Source: Cytobacillus stercorigallinarum (lineage in GTDB: Bacteria > Bacillota > Bacilli > Bacillales > Cytobacillaceae). From it: a stretch of DNA of 64,000 nt. Numbering within the stretch: the stretch's first letter is position 1; the number at the start of each line of letters is the position of its first letter. The DNA is taken from the NCBI RefSeq assembly GCF_014836495.1, contig NZ_JACSQT010000003.1:1-64000 (forward strand), written 5' to 3'. The notes under the pieces are model-generated. The model was not told the DNA's origin and ran no database searches. It worked only from the letters and a program-made list of their open reading frames with translations. Made by a program: the position numbers and the translations under genes. Positions 1 through 9,064 of this stretch are shown here, in pieces.

Positions 1-40
1 CCAGCGTTCGTCCTGAGCCAGGATCAAACTCTCCAATAAA
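1..40 (-). rRNA. 16S ribosomal RNA, 5' end only
   Basis: The reverse complement reads TTTATTGGAGAGTTTGATCC and continues with the universal 16S 5' sequence (the 27F primer site). The gene therefore runs leftwards out of the window and only about its first 40 bases are present. The rest of the rRNA operon lies beyond the left edge. Confidence 0.97.
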
Positions 41-129
41 GTGTTTGATTAGCTCGTTTGCACCTATGGTGCTTTGTCGCTGATAAATCAGCTTTTTTTA
101 GAATTACGCTTGACGTTTTATGTTCGTTC

Positions 130-144
130 AGTTTTCAAAGAACA
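130..144 (-). promoter_or_regulatory. boxA-like antitermination element in the 16S leader
   Basis: On the minus strand the leader carries TGTTCTTTGAAAACT about 90 bases before the 16S start. This matches the boxA-type sequence conserved in Bacillus rRNA leaders, where Nus factors assemble to prevent Rho termination. Function is inferred from this similarity and position. Confidence 0.7.
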
Positions 145-173
145 ATCTCATTCGCTTCATAAGCGACTTTCTT

Positions 174-202
174 AATATATCACCCAGTGCGTTTGATGTC
201 AA
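174..202 (-). promoter_or_regulatory. rRNA operon promoter P2
   Basis: TTGACA (reverse complement of 197-202) and TATATT (174-179) are separated by exactly 17 bases, a near-ideal SigA promoter about 130 bases upstream of the 16S 5' end. Together with the box pair further upstream it gives the tandem P1/P2 arrangement usual for Bacillus rrn operons. Confidence 0.85.
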
Positions 203-257
203 TAACTTTTTTAAAAAATCTTATGTAAGTTACTGCGTCATTAACGACTGCTTTAAT

Positions 258-287
258 ATAGTAGCACTTATTATTATTATTCGTCAA
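258..287 (-). promoter_or_regulatory. rRNA operon promoter P1
   Basis: TTGACG (282-287) and TACTAT (258-263) are 18 bases apart on the minus strand, about 85 bases upstream of P2. The sequence around both -35 boxes is duplicated (AAGTTATTGAC occurs in each), which suggests the two promoters arose from one another. Confidence 0.75.
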
Positions 288-336
288 TAACTTTTTAAAA
301 AAAATTAAATCATTGCAATTAATCCCTTTATATAAT

Positions 337-372
337 AAAAAGGCGTCAGCACTTTCATGTTATGCTAACACC
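337..372 (-). terminator. Rho-independent terminator of the aap operon
   Basis: Just past the aapP stop the minus strand forms a 10-bp stem (GGTGTTAGCA with TGCTGACGCC, two G-U pairs) followed by a T-run. It separates the transporter operon from the upstream region of the rRNA operon transcribed in the same direction. Confidence 0.75.
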
Positions 373-379
373 TTTTACA

Positions 380-1159
380 TTATAATATTTGCGATAAGAA
401 TGCTTTCGTCCTTTCATGTTGTGGGTTATCAAATAATTCTTCTGGAGTACCCTCTTCAACAATTTCACCGTAATCGAATAGAACAATACGGTCAGCTACT
501 TGGCGAGCAAACCCCATTTCATGTGTAACAACTACCATTGTCATTCCAGATTCAGCTAACGTCTTCATTACATCCAATACTTCTTTTACCATTTCAGGAT
601 CTAACGCTGAGGTCGGTTCATCAAATAACATGATTTTCGGTTGCATTGCCAACGCTCTTGCAATTGCTACCCTTTGTTGTTGCCCACCTGAAAGTTGACC
701 TGGGTATTTTTCAGCTTGTTCAGGAATACCCACTCTTTCAAGCAATTCCTTCGCGATTTGTTCAGCTTTATTCTTCTTCCACCTCCGAACCCAAATCGGT
801 GCTAAAGAAATGTTCTTTAGAATTGTCATATGTGGAAAGAGATTAAAAGATTGAAAAACCATTCCTGTTTCTTTTCTTATTTCTTCTATATTCCTTAAAT
901 CATCAGTCAACTCAATACCATCTATTTTTATTTGTCCTTGTTGAAACTCTTCTAAAGCATTAAGGGTGCGAATAAAAGTAGACTTCCCTGAACCAGATGG
1001 TCCAAGTACAACAACAACCTCACCTTGTTTCACATTAATATTTACATTTTTTAAAACATGCAGTTGTCCAAACCATTTATTTAATTCCTTCACTTCTATT
1101 ATATTTTCTCTTCTTTCAATAGGTATATCTAATTTCTCAACTCCAAATATACTTTCCAT
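380..1159 (-). CDS. aapP: Amino acid ABC transporter ATP-binding protein (AapP/GlnQ type)
   Basis: Cytoplasmic ATPase that powers the Aap-type amino acid importer encoded just upstream. Visible motifs: Walker [10 protein letters not shown] at residues 53-61, Q-loop, signature LSGGQ at 156-160, Walker B IMLFDEP at 176-182, and the switch histidine in VVTHEMGFA. The order Walker A, LSGGQ, D-loop SALDPEM is that of the polar amino acid family. At 259 residues it is slightly longer than GlnQ because of about 20 extra N-terminal residues, also seen in AapP relatives. The start ATG has TTAGGAGGATA upstream. It is the last gene of the operon, 14 bases after aapM. The family is certain; the exact amino acid range is inferred from the partner permeases. 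Confidence 0.93.
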   Translation of the reverse strand: MESIFGVEKLDIPIERRENIIEVKELNKWFGQLHVLKNVNINVKQGEVVVVLGPSGSGKSTFIRTLNALEEFQQGQIKIDGIELTDDLRNIEEIRKETGMVFQSFNLFPHMTILKNISLAPIWVRRWKKNKAEQIAKELLERVGIPEQAEKYPGQLSGGQQQRVAIARALAMQPKIMLFDEPTSALDPEMVKEVLDVMKTLAESGMTMVVVTHEMGFARQVADRIVLFDYGEIVEEGTPEELFDNPQHERTKAFLSQIL

Positions 1160-1173
1160 GTCTATATATCCTC

Positions 1174-2379
1174 CTAACGCTCTCCGGCACCTAATGTATT
1201 TTCTAATCTTCTACTTACATATGACATAAGCGAACAGAATATAAAGTAAATAAACGCGATAAAAAGAAATACTTCCATGTTCTTACCTAAAAAAGCGGGA
1301 TTTGCAATCACCTTTTGTCCCATTCCTAATAATTCAGTTAATCCTACAATCGCTACTAGAGAAGTATCTTTGAAAATTGAGATAAACTGACCGACACAAG
1401 CCGGAATAACAGCTTTGATAGCCTGAGGAAGAACAATAAAACCCATAGTATATGTGGAATTTAAACCTAAAGCATGTGCTGCCTCGAACTGTCCTCTCGG
1501 GATCGATTGCAATCCGCCTCTAATATTTTCAGCTAAATACGCCGCACTAAATAATGTGAAACCAACCATCACCCTTAGGACATTACTCACTTCAATACTA
1601 TTGCCTAGAAACAACGGCAACATTAACTGAAATACAAACAGAATGGTAATTAGAGGAATTCCTCTTATCAATTCAATATAAATGATACAAAACCATTTCA
1701 CTACAGGGAGTTTACTTCTTCTTCCTAGAGCTAATAAAACGCCCAATGGGAAAGAACAAACAATTGCCACGCTTGCAATAAGTAGCGTTAACAAGAAACC
1801 TCCCCAAATATTAGAATTTACTTTTGGCAAAATACCGAAACCATTAAATAGAGAAATAACAAGCGGAATAAATAGAATCCATAGTAATAAGACTGGTATT
1901 TTTAGTTTTGTTACTTTTCTTCCTATGATATAAAAGAGGAAAATGCAAATAATATTTCCAACTAGAATGAGCCTCGTATTTGTTTGAATAAATGGTAGGA
2001 TAAGCGAAAAGACCATTAGCCCAGCAATAACCAACGTCACATGTCTCATCACTCCTCGCCATAGCCCCCACGAACTTCCTAAAAGAGCAGAAATGAGAAA
2101 TACAGCTGCCCAAACTCTCCAAGTCTCCTCTAATGGAAATTGACCAACCATGAGTAAACGAAAGTTCGATTCTATAACAGTCCAATCAGCTAAAAAAATA
2201 AATTTGCCTGTATGGAAGACAACATATGAAATAATGGTAGCTGATACGATGGTTAATATAATGTTTGCCCAACCACTGAATAAGTTCGTCTTTAACCAAC
2301 CACCTACACCGACTGTGTTTTTAGGCGGCCCCACAACCGATGAATCAGAAGTTGCATTTATTTGAGGTTCATTGTTCAT
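1174..2379 (-). CDS. aapM: General amino acid ABC transporter permease (AapM type)
   Basis: Integral membrane subunit of the amino acid importer, 401 residues. This is nearly twice the size of GlnP-type permeases and matches the long AapM/BztC/YhdY class, which has extra N-terminal membrane segments. The C-terminal half has the transporter core, with the EAA loop seen as [22 protein letters not shown] at about residues 300-320 that docks on the ATPase. The N-terminal half (about residues 40-185) has several hydrophobic segments typical of the long class. The start ATG has an AGGTAGG-like site 7-8 bases upstream. It lies 8 bases after aapQ, consistent with translational coupling and heterodimer formation. 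Confidence 0.9.
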   Translation of the reverse strand: MNNEPQINATSDSSVVGPPKNTVGVGGWLKTNLFSGWANIILTIVSATIISYVVFHTGKFIFLADWTVIESNFRLLMVGQFPLEETWRVWAAVFLISALLGSSWGLWRGVMRHVTLVIAGLMVFSLILPFIQTNTRLILVGNIICIFLFYIIGRKVTKLKIPVLLLWILFIPLVISLFNGFGILPKVNSNIWGGFLLTLLIASVAIVCSFPLGVLLALGRRSKLPVVKWFCIIYIELIRGIPLITILFVFQLMLPLFLGNSIEVSNVLRVMVGFTLFSAAYLAENIRGGLQSIPRGQFEAAHALGLNSTYTMGFIVLPQAIKAVIPACVGQFISIFKDTSLVAIVGLTELLGMGQKVIANPAFLGKNMEVFLFIAFIYFIFCSLMSYVSRRLENTLGAGER

Positions 2380-2387
2380 GCTTACAC

Positions 2388-3572
2388 CTACCTTTCAACG
2401 AGTTGTGCTTTTTTATTAAAGTAGTTCATCAATAAAGAAGTAATTAAACTAAAGGTTAAATAAACAGCAATCATTATCGCAATAGCCTCTATCGGTCGTC
2501 CAGCTTGATTCATTACTGTGTTTCCAATACTCACAATCTCTTGATAACCAACAGCAACCGCCAAACTTGAATTCTTAGTTAAGTTCAAATATTGACTTGT
2601 TAAAGGCGGAATGATAATTCTAATGGCTTGGGGGAAAATCACTAATCTTAGAGCTGTAGAATTCTTTAACCCTAATGCCTTTGCGGCTTCAGATTGCCCC
2701 TTATTGACTCCATTGACACCAGCGCGTATGATCTCTGCAATAAACGTCGATGTATAAATGACTAACCCGAGTAATATTGCGGAAAATCCAGGTGATAGGA
2801 CAAAACCACCATCAAACCCATTTCCTGCAACAGTCGGAGTATGGAAGGATACCGGTGCGTTTCCAGTAACTACGTAAGAGACAATAGCAACCACCACAAT
2901 AACACCTAGCGCCCATAATGATGGGAAATTCTTCTTCCCTGACTCTATTTGTTTCTTTAACATCAAACGATATACAAAGAATGCAATAACGAAAGATACG
3001 AGAAATAAAATGCCCCAGAGTAAAATCCCTTGATTTTTTTCGTACCAAGGAATAGCTGTCCCTCGATTTGAGAAAAGCATCGGTCCCATTTGAAGGGCTT
3101 CTTGAATTTTTGGCATTGGTAAGAAAACGGCATAAAACCAAATGAATATTTGTACAAGCAATGGCGTATTTCGAAAAATTTCGATGTATGCTCCAGCAAG
3201 TTTACTTAATAACCAGTTTTTCGACATTCTTGACAAACCGACAATCAATCCAAGAATAGTCGTCAAAATGATACCAAAAAATGCAACCCTCAAAGTATTA
3301 AGCATGCCTATGACTAAAGCTTTTCCATATGTATCTGTCGGTTGATAATCAATCATCGCCTCAGAAATTGAAAACCCCGCTGTATTGGCAAGGAAATCGA
3401 AACCTAACTGTATACCTATTTGTTTAAGCCCACTTAATGCATTATTAATTAAAAGATAGCCTAACGCTAAAATGATTATGGCAAATACAACTTGTAGAAT
3501 TATCGGGATAATCTTCCTATTTCGCCAAAATGGTGGAGAAATCGTCTTCTTCTGATTCAACAGTTTACTCAC
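2388..3572 (-). CDS. aapQ: General amino acid ABC transporter permease (AapQ type)
   Basis: Second membrane subunit, 394 residues, also of the long Aap/Bzt/Yhd class. The EAA loop is visible as SEAAKALGLKNSTALRLVIFPQA at about residues 300-322. A large insertion between the first permease-like segments (TPLLVQIFIWFY near residue 135 and the second half from about 260) is characteristic of AapQ and distinguishes it from GlnP. GTG is chosen as start because the ATG three bases upstream runs straight into TGA, and AGAAGGGAG lies about 9 bases before the GTG. Together with AapM it should form the translocation pore. A terminator-like hairpin sits in the gap between this gene and aapJ. Confidence 0.9.
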   Translation of the reverse strand: MSKLLNQKKTISPPFWRNRKIIPIILQVVFAIIILALGYLLINNALSGLKQIGIQLGFDFLANTAGFSISEAMIDYQPTDTYGKALVIGMLNTLRVAFFGIILTTILGLIVGLSRMSKNWLLSKLAGAYIEIFRNTPLLVQIFIWFYAVFLPMPKIQEALQMGPMLFSNRGTAIPWYEKNQGILLWGILFLVSFVIAFFVYRLMLKKQIESGKKNFPSLWALGVIVVVAIVSYVVTGNAPVSFHTPTVAGNGFDGGFVLSPGFSAILLGLVIYTSTFIAEIIRAGVNGVNKGQSEAAKALGLKNSTALRLVIFPQAIRIIIPPLTSQYLNLTKNSSLAVAVGYQEIVSIGNTVMNQAGRPIEAIAIMIAVYLTFSLITSLLMNYFNKKAQLVER

Positions 3573-3612
3573 ATCTTACACTCCCTTCTAAAGGTAACTA
3601 TTTGACTAAGGG

Positions 3613-3655
3613 TTAAAAAAAGACCTGCTATAGAGAAGTCTCATCAAGCAGGTCT
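3613..3655 (-). terminator. Intercistronic hairpin with T-tract between aapJ and aapQ
   Basis: On the minus strand a perfect 9-bp stem (AGACCTGCT with AGCAGGTCT) is followed directly by TTTTTTT. It sits immediately after the binding-protein stop codon and before the first permease gene. It looks like a genuine intrinsic terminator inside the operon, expected to give more binding protein than membrane subunits. Confidence 0.82.
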
Positions 3656-3663
3656 ATCTTTAC

Positions 3664-4737
3664 TTAACGGAATGGAGGAGAATAAAGAATTCCGCCATCA
3701 GTGTGTAATGCGTTTAATCCTCTATCTAATTTGAATATGGTTTCAGCCCCAAGATTCTTCTCAAAAATCTCACCATAGTTCCCTACTTGCTTAATAATCT
3801 GGTAGGCAAAGTCTTTTGGTAGACCTAACTGTTCTCCAAGATTCCCTTCAGTTCCTAACAATCTTCTAATTTCAGGATTTTCCGATTCTAAAAATTCATC
3901 CACATTTTTAGAAGTGATACCATATTCTTCAGCTTGAATCGTAGCAAAAACCATCCAATTAACCGCATCGAACCATTTATCATCTCCACCTTTTACTGAT
4001 GGTCCTAGGGGCTCTTTCGATAAGTTCTCTTCTAAAATCTTGTGGTCATCAGGATTTTCCATAACCGCCTGCCTTGCAACTAATCCTGATTTATCTGTAG
4101 TCCAAGCATCAATACTTCCTGATTCATACGCTGCTACTACTGCATCTTGACCATCAAACACAACCGCATCATGCTCAATACCAAGCGCTCTCATCTGATC
4201 TGCTAAGTTCAGTTCTGTTGTGGTTCCTGTATCTACACCAATACGCATACCTTTTAAATCCTCAAGAGACTCTACTCCACTGTCAGCTCTTACCATAATA
4301 CCTTGGCCATCATAAAATGTTGTTGGAGCAAAATTCAAGCCAACTTCCGAATCACGGTTTGTTGTCCAAGTTGTATTTCTAATTAACACATCAACTTCGC
4401 CTGTTTGCACAGCTGTAAATCTCTCTTGAGCAGATAAAGGTCTAAATTCAACGGCTTCGGCATCCCCTATCGCACCTGCTGCAAGTACTCTAGCGAAATC
4501 AACATCAAACCCAACATTCTTACCACTCTCATCAATGTATCCAAACCCTGGCAATTCATCATTCACTCCAGCTACTAACTTCTTATTATCAATCACCTTA
4601 CTAAGAATAGAACTTCCAGATGATCCGTTACTTGAATCCCCGCTTTCCTTTCCGCCTGTGTCTTCATTTGAGCAACCTGTTAGCGTAAGCAACACTACTA
4701 AAACGCAACTCATAAACACAAAAGAAATCTTCTTCAT
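3664..4737 (-). CDS. aapJ: Amino acid ABC transporter substrate-binding lipoprotein (AapJ type)
   Basis: Extracytoplasmic binding protein that delivers amino acids to AapQM. It has a lipoprotein signal: charged MKK, hydrophobic stretch, and lipobox LTGC with the lipidated cysteine at residue 22. A Ser/Gly-rich linker follows, then a family 3 binding-protein domain (KLVAGVNDELPGFGYID, GFDVDFARVLAAG, EVDVLIRNTTWTTNRDSEVGL). The 357-residue length fits AapJ/BztA/YhdW, which are about 100 residues longer than GlnH. The RBS AAGGGGGGCAATA precedes the ATG. It is the first gene of the operon, behind a good SigA promoter and a 7-bp-armed palindrome. Substrate class is inferred from family; specificity is not visible. 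Confidence 0.9.
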   Translation of the reverse strand: MKKISFVFMSCVLVVLLTLTGCSNEDTGGKESGDSSNGSSGSSILSKVIDNKKLVAGVNDELPGFGYIDESGKNVGFDVDFARVLAAGAIGDAEAVEFRPLSAQERFTAVQTGEVDVLIRNTTWTTNRDSEVGLNFAPTTFYDGQGIMVRADSGVESLEDLKGMRIGVDTGTTTELNLADQMRALGIEHDAVVFDGQDAVVAAYESGSIDAWTTDKSGLVARQAVMENPDDHKILEENLSKEPLGPSVKGGDDKWFDAVNWMVFATIQAEEYGITSKNVDEFLESENPEIRRLLGTEGNLGEQLGLPKDFAYQIIKQVGNYGEIFEKNLGAETIFKLDRGLNALHTDGGILYSPPFR

Positions 4738-4752
4738 TATTGCCCCCCTTTA

Positions 4753-4770
4753 TTCTGTTGTTTAACAGAA
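4753..4770. promoter_or_regulatory. Palindrome in the aapJ leader
   Basis: TTCTGTT and AACAGAA form perfect 7-bp arms around a 4-base loop, between the aap promoter and the aapJ RBS. It could be an operator for a repressor or a short mRNA hairpin. The sequence does not distinguish these. Confidence 0.45.
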
Positions 4771-4833
4771 TTTTTAGATATTTAACAATAGTAATAGATT
4801 CACTATGTAAGATTGTCTACCACCATATGTTAT

Positions 4834-4862
4834 ATATTAACTTTATTGTTTTTTATAGTCAA
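4834..4862 (-). promoter_or_regulatory. Promoter of the aap operon
   Basis: TTGACT (4857-4862) and TAATAT (4834-4839) are exactly 17 bases apart on the minus strand, about 100 bases upstream of the aapJ start. This is a strong match to a SigA promoter. Confidence 0.75.
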
Positions 4863-5164
4863 CATCATATTTTTAATTTTCTTAAAAATTAAACTATTCA
4901 TAATTAATAAATATATTATTGTACTTTACTAAAAAGTAATCTCTTCCTATACTAATGGGGTCTAATGAGGTGCACTTTCAAATGAACAGTATTTCTTAAT
5001 CATGTATGATTGTTTAACTAACGCTCATGCTAAATACCTATTCTACTAATCAGATTAATATTCTTTTTTTGCAAAACGGGCAACACCTTACCATCCCTTT
5101 TCTTCATTAATTGTTCCGAGCTCGTTTCAGGAAAGTAGTTTTCAATATAACATTTTACCTTCTT
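4863..5164. other. AT-rich intergenic stretch with no recognised feature
   Basis: About 300 bases between the divergent aap and tetR promoters. I see no ORF with a ribosome binding site, no strong hairpin and no repeat here. Confidence 0.6.
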
Positions 5165-5193
5165 TTGACGTATTAATTAATGAAAGCGATATA
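5165..5193 (+). promoter_or_regulatory. Possible promoter of the tetR/MMPL pair
   Basis: TTGACG (5165-5170) and GATATA (5188-5193) are 17 bases apart, about 50 bases before the TTG start of the TetR gene. The -35 is good and the -10 is mediocre. Confidence 0.5.
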
Positions 5194-5244
5194 TCTTTAG
5201 ATTACAAATGCCAAACGATTATACTATTGATGAGGTGAATAAAT

Positions 5245-5811
5245 TTGGGTAGAGATAGAAAGTTCTCCATTACAGAATTATACGAACATACACAAGTATT
5301 ATTACTAGAAGTTGGATATGAAGCATTTACGTTTAGTTTATTGGCAGAAAGGCTAAATGTAGCAAGAGGGACAATTTATAAGTATTTTGATAATAAGGAT
5401 GAACTTATTACGGCTTTTATGATTTATGAAATGAATCAATTTATGAAAAAATTAGAACAAATCGAGGAGAAAGGGGATTTTGAGCAGCAATTTGCGTACT
5501 TAATGGAAATTATCTTTGAACGAACTGAAATTCAGGAATTAATCAATATTACTATGCAAGTGAATGCAACAAACGAAAAAGCGGTCGCAAATCAAACTTA
5601 TTTCAAAGACATGAGAATCAATATGTATACATGCTTACAAAACTTTATCCGATTAGGAAAGCAAGAAGGAAAGTTAAACCCCTCCTTGCCAGATACAATG
5701 ATATTAGGCTTTATTTTTCAATCAGTAGCCATTCCAAATCATTTTCAGTTACCCCGTGAGAAATGGATTCAATCCATAATTGAAATGGTAAGTAACGGGA
5801 TACGCACTTAA
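5245..5811 (+). CDS. TetR family transcriptional regulator
   Basis: A 188-residue one-component repressor. The N-terminal helix-turn-helix is clear (FTFSLLAERLNVARGTIYKYFDNKDELITAF, about residues 28-58), and the rest is the variable ligand-binding helical domain. It starts at TTG, chosen because GAGGTGA lies 7 bases upstream and no ATG fits better. The MMPL exporter gene follows in the same direction after about 100 bases. A perfect 14-bp palindrome begins five bases past the stop codon, so the protein probably represses the exporter and is released by an exported compound. The inducer cannot be told. Confidence 0.9.
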   Translation: MGRDRKFSITELYEHTQVLLLEVGYEAFTFSLLAERLNVARGTIYKYFDNKDELITAFMIYEMNQFMKKLEQIEEKGDFEQQFAYLMEIIFERTEIQELINITMQVNATNEKAVANQTYFKDMRINMYTCLQNFIRLGKQEGKLNPSLPDTMILGFIFQSVAIPNHFQLPREKWIQSIIEMVSNGIRT

Positions 5812-5815
5812 TAAT

Positions 5816-5829
5816 TGACACATGTGTCA
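5816..5829. promoter_or_regulatory. Perfect palindrome, likely TetR operator
   Basis: TGACACATGTGTCA is a perfect 14-bp palindrome between the TetR stop codon and the MMPL gene, about 80 bases before the exporter start. Size, symmetry and position suit a TetR-family operator. Its left end includes TTGACA. Confidence 0.6.
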
Positions 5830-5907
5830 CTTTGGAGCAGAATATGATAGAACAATTGAATTTTTATGATATTTACCTCAACCTAATTTGAAAGGAAGTC
5901 CTATCAA

Positions 5908-8034
5908 ATGAAAAACTTGCTCCATACTATTACCGATCGAGTAGCAACGAAAAAAGGGGCGTGGATTACCATCGTCTGTTGGCTAGTCATCGCACTAGGC
6001 TTAGCATTTTTTGCTCCTAATGCGAAAGATTATCAAGTGGGGAGAATTGCTACGCTCCCAGAAGATAGCCAATCGATTATCGCCCAAAACAAATTAGAAA
6101 AATATTTTCCAAGCGCTGACGGTATTCCTGCTATCCTTGTCTTTCAGGATAAAAATGATGAGCAACTCGCAACCTCTGTATTAGCAGAACAGCTAAATAG
6201 TTTTAAAAATAATGACATTAAAGGAATAACTGAAACCATTCCACTAGAACAATTACCACCTGAAGCACTTAAAGGGTTTTTCTCTGATGATCAATCTATA
6301 GCAGTCATTCCACTACAATTTGCATCAAGTATGGAGAGCGGAGATATTCAAACTTCCATTCACCAAATGCAAGATATCGTCAAGGATCAAACAGACCTAA
6401 ACTTTTGGGTAACTGGGCCTGCTGGCATTAGTGCTGACTCTCTTGACCTATTTTCAAGAGCTGATGTTGTCCTTATTTTATCAACTGTCGCTTTAATATT
6501 AGTCTTACTGATTGTTATTTATCGGTCGCCACTGCTTGCTATCATCCCTCTATTAGCAGCTGGTTTTGTTTATGAAGTCGTTATGAAGTCATTAGGTATT
6601 TTCGGAAGTCTAGGATTAGATCTTAGTCAACAAACGATTTCGATTATGTTGATCTTGTTATTTGCAGCAGTAGTTGACTATTCGCTTTTCGTATTTTCCC
6701 GTTTTAGAGAAGCATTAAAAAACCAAGAAAACTCTTTTGAAGCGATGAAAGTGGCAATGAGAAGCGTTGGCACACCTGTTTTCTTCTCTGGAGGGACAGT
6801 TCTCGCCGCTATGCTTGTTCTGTTTTTTGCCGAGTTTGGTGATTATCGAAACTTTGCACCAACTTTCGCAACAGCAATGGCGATTATCATGATCTCATCA
6901 ATAACGCTCATTCCTGCTTTATTTGCGCTATTTGGGAGAAAAGCATTTTGGCCAAAAGTACCGCAAGTGGGAGAGCATTCAGTGAAAGGAAGTTCTTTCT
7001 GGAGCAAGGTAGGGCAATTCGTTATCAAAAAACCGATTGTATCAGTTATATCTGTCGGGGTTATCTTAGTCGTTTCAGCATTAAATATTTCAAACTTAGA
7101 CTATGAATTTGATACGATTAAATCTTTCCCTGAAGATATGCCATCTCGGGTCGGTTATGAGGTATTAGAAGAAAACTTCTCTAGCGGAGACCTTGCACCA
7201 ACAACTGTTTTAGTTGAATCATCACAGACATTAACTGAAGAACAAGTTGCTTCTCTTGTCGAACAACTTTCAACAAGATCAGAAGTAAATGAAGTTAGAC
7301 CTTCGGGAACAACTGAAAGCGGTCAAGTTCTTCAACTGCGCATGACTTTCAATGATAGTCCTTATGCAATTGAAAGTATTAATGAACTAGAAAAAATAGT
7401 AAATGAGGAAAAAGCGTTATTAGACAACAGTAATATCGATGGCGACATATATTTTGCAGGTGAAACAGCATCATCATTAGATGATCGTAAAGTGAATAAT
7501 AATGATATCCTTTTGATTGTTACACTTGAAACGGTCCTCATCTTCTTGCTCCTTATTGTTTTGACCAAATCGATCAAAATGCCAATCTATATGATGGGTA
7601 CCATTCTCGTATCATTCTTGGCAGCATTAGGATTGGGAACATTTTTAACAGAGATATTCTTCGGTATCGATGCTGTAAGTAACCGCGTTCCTTTATATGC
7701 CTTCGTATTTCTTGTCGCACTTGGAATCGATTATAATATTATGCTCGTTTCCCGCTTTCAAGAAGAAAGAAAGCACCATAGTGTCAAAGAAGCTGTTCAA
7801 TTAGCTGTTTCTCATACAGGTGGCGTCATTTCTTCTGCCGGCTTGATTTTAGCCGCAACATTCGCTGTTTTAATGACACAACCTATTGAACTACTATTTG
7901 TATTCGGCTTTATTGTAGCTGTCGGCATTCTGTTAGATACATTCCTTATAAGAGGTGTACTTTTACCAGGATTAATTGTTTTATTAGAGAAAGATAAACA
8001 ACCGGAAAAAGAAAAGTCAGTCCATAACAAATAG
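5908..8034 (+). CDS. MMPL-family RND exporter (YdfJ-like)
   Basis: A 708-residue proton-driven membrane exporter of the MMPL branch of the RND superfamily. Two repeats are visible. Each has one N-terminal membrane helix, a large extracellular loop (about residues 40-180 and 390-530), then a cluster of helices. The conserved proton-relay type sequences VVDYSLFVFSRFREAL (about 250-265) and LGIDYNIMLVSRFQEER (about 610-626) mark the fourth helix of each half. The length is close to that of B. subtilis YdfJ. The ATG follows GAAAGGAAG. Context with TetR suggests efflux of a toxic lipid or drug; the substrate is unknown. A strong terminator follows. Confidence 0.9.
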   Translation: MKNLLHTITDRVATKKGAWITIVCWLVIALGLAFFAPNAKDYQVGRIATLPEDSQSIIAQNKLEKYFPSADGIPAILVFQDKNDEQLATSVLAEQLNSFKNNDIKGITETIPLEQLPPEALKGFFSDDQSIAVIPLQFASSMESGDIQTSIHQMQDIVKDQTDLNFWVTGPAGISADSLDLFSRADVVLILSTVALILVLLIVIYRSPLLAIIPLLAAGFVYEVVMKSLGIFGSLGLDLSQQTISIMLILLFAAVVDYSLFVFSRFREALKNQENSFEAMKVAMRSVGTPVFFSGGTVLAAMLVLFFAEFGDYRNFAPTFATAMAIIMISSITLIPALFALFGRKAFWPKVPQVGEHSVKGSSFWSKVGQFVIKKPIVSVISVGVILVVSALNISNLDYEFDTIKSFPEDMPSRVGYEVLEENFSSGDLAPTTVLVESSQTLTEEQVASLVEQLSTRSEVNEVRPSGTTESGQVLQLRMTFNDSPYAIESINELEKIVNEEKALLDNSNIDGDIYFAGETASSLDDRKVNNNDILLIVTLETVLIFLLLIVLTKSIKMPIYMMGTILVSFLAALGLGTFLTEIFFGIDAVSNRVPLYAFVFLVALGIDYNIMLVSRFQEERKHHSVKEAVQLAVSHTGGVISSAGLILAATFAVLMTQPIELLFVFGFIVAVGILLDTFLIRGVLLPGLIVLLEKDKQPEKEKSVHNK

Positions 8035-8055
8035 AATGGGTAATAAATGTTTTTC

Positions 8056-8090
8056 ACTGCCACAAATAAAATTTTGTGGCAGTTTTTTTA
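8056..8090 (+). terminator. Rho-independent terminator after the MMPL gene
   Basis: A 10-11-bp stem (CTGCCACAAA with TTTGTGGCAG) is followed by TTTTTTTA, 20 bases past the stop codon. Confidence 0.9.
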
Positions 8091-8158
8091 TGACCTGCTT
8101 AGACTTGGAGGCAAGTTTATCTAGCATCCAATTGTTGCATTCTCCTTTTTACTTATTG

Positions 8159-9049
8159 TTACATCCTCTTTGTTATATCTAATAACAGATTTTTCGTTCT
8201 GTTCATATAGTACGTCCTTTTCTTCCCATCTTTAAGGTCTATCGCAAATAAAAGGCTTAACATTAATGTTGTATCTAATCTATATATATTTTGGATGAGG
8301 GAGTCAGTTTGTTCAAGGAGACTCTCACCGTACCCCTTCATAAATTCCTTTTCATCCAATTCCTTTGACTCGAAGATTCGCGTCAATTCCATAATAGGAT
8401 CACCTATAAAGGCATTGTCCCAATCAATAAACGCCCTTAAACGTCCATTCTCTGTAAAGATATTCGGTGGTCTAACATCTAAATGCATTAGTACATTTGG
8501 ATTTGTGGATGTATTTAGTATTTTTTCGATCTCAGCTTTATTAGGAACAGTAAATTCAGCAGATAACAATGTATTCACTTGATGTAGGCGATCCACTATT
8601 CTTGTAGAAATTATGTTAGGTAAGGATTGATTATGTTGATCTATTATAGATAGACCCTCAACAGGGAGTTGGTGTAATTCATTTATTTTTTCACCAATTT
8701 GATCACTTCTGTAGTTATCATGTTGACCAGATATGTACTCAGATAATAGAAAATTGATATTCTCTCCTATATATAATTGATACACTTTTGCAACTGGGAA
8801 ACCATGAGCATAGCAATGTTTAGAGAGTTGATATTCTTTTTTTAAAGAAATTTCACCACTCTCTCCTTCTATTTGCCAAGGGGTTCTTACTGCAAACTTT
8901 CCTTTTAATCGGTCTTGAATTAGATAAACAGCATTCACTACGCCTCTTCCTATAAAGGATATATCCTCCAATTGCCAAGACCCTTCAGTTTCTAATGCTA
9001 TTCGAATTTCTTGCTTTAATTGCTTATCCAACTTACTATCAAAAACCAC
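8159..9049 (-). CDS. Aminoglycoside phosphotransferase/choline kinase-family protein
   Basis: A 296-residue small-molecule kinase of the APH fold. The catalytic loop HLDVRPPN (residues 189-196) corresponds to the family HxDxxxxN, and IDWD (208-211) carries the metal-binding aspartate of the DFG-like site. The N-terminal lobe includes GRGVVNAVYLIQ (nucleotide loop) and KFAVRTP (ATP lysine or arginine region). GTG is the likely start, preceded by TTAGGGGAA. It begins 15 bases after the pcp stop, so the two are co-transcribed. The fold is clear, but the substrate could be a sugar, an amino alcohol or an antibiotic. Nothing in the locus marks it as a resistance gene. Confidence 0.8.
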   Translation of the reverse strand: MVFDSKLDKQLKQEIRIALETEGSWQLEDISFIGRGVVNAVYLIQDRLKGKFAVRTPWQIEGESGEISLKKEYQLSKHCYAHGFPVAKVYQLYIGENINFLLSEYISGQHDNYRSDQIGEKINELHQLPVEGLSIIDQHNQSLPNIISTRIVDRLHQVNTLLSAEFTVPNKAEIEKILNTSTNPNVLMHLDVRPPNIFTENGRLRAFIDWDNAFIGDPIMELTRIFESKELDEKEFMKGYGESLLEQTDSLIQNIYRLDTTLMLSLLFAIDLKDGKKRTYYMNRTKNLLLDITKRM

Positions 9050-9064
9050 ATTAGATTCCCCTAA

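Noticed and set aside
5815-5848. TTGACA ... TATGAT as promoter of the YdfJ-like gene
   Set aside because: The spacing is 22 bases, too long for SigA. TTGACA is better explained as part of the 14-bp palindrome.
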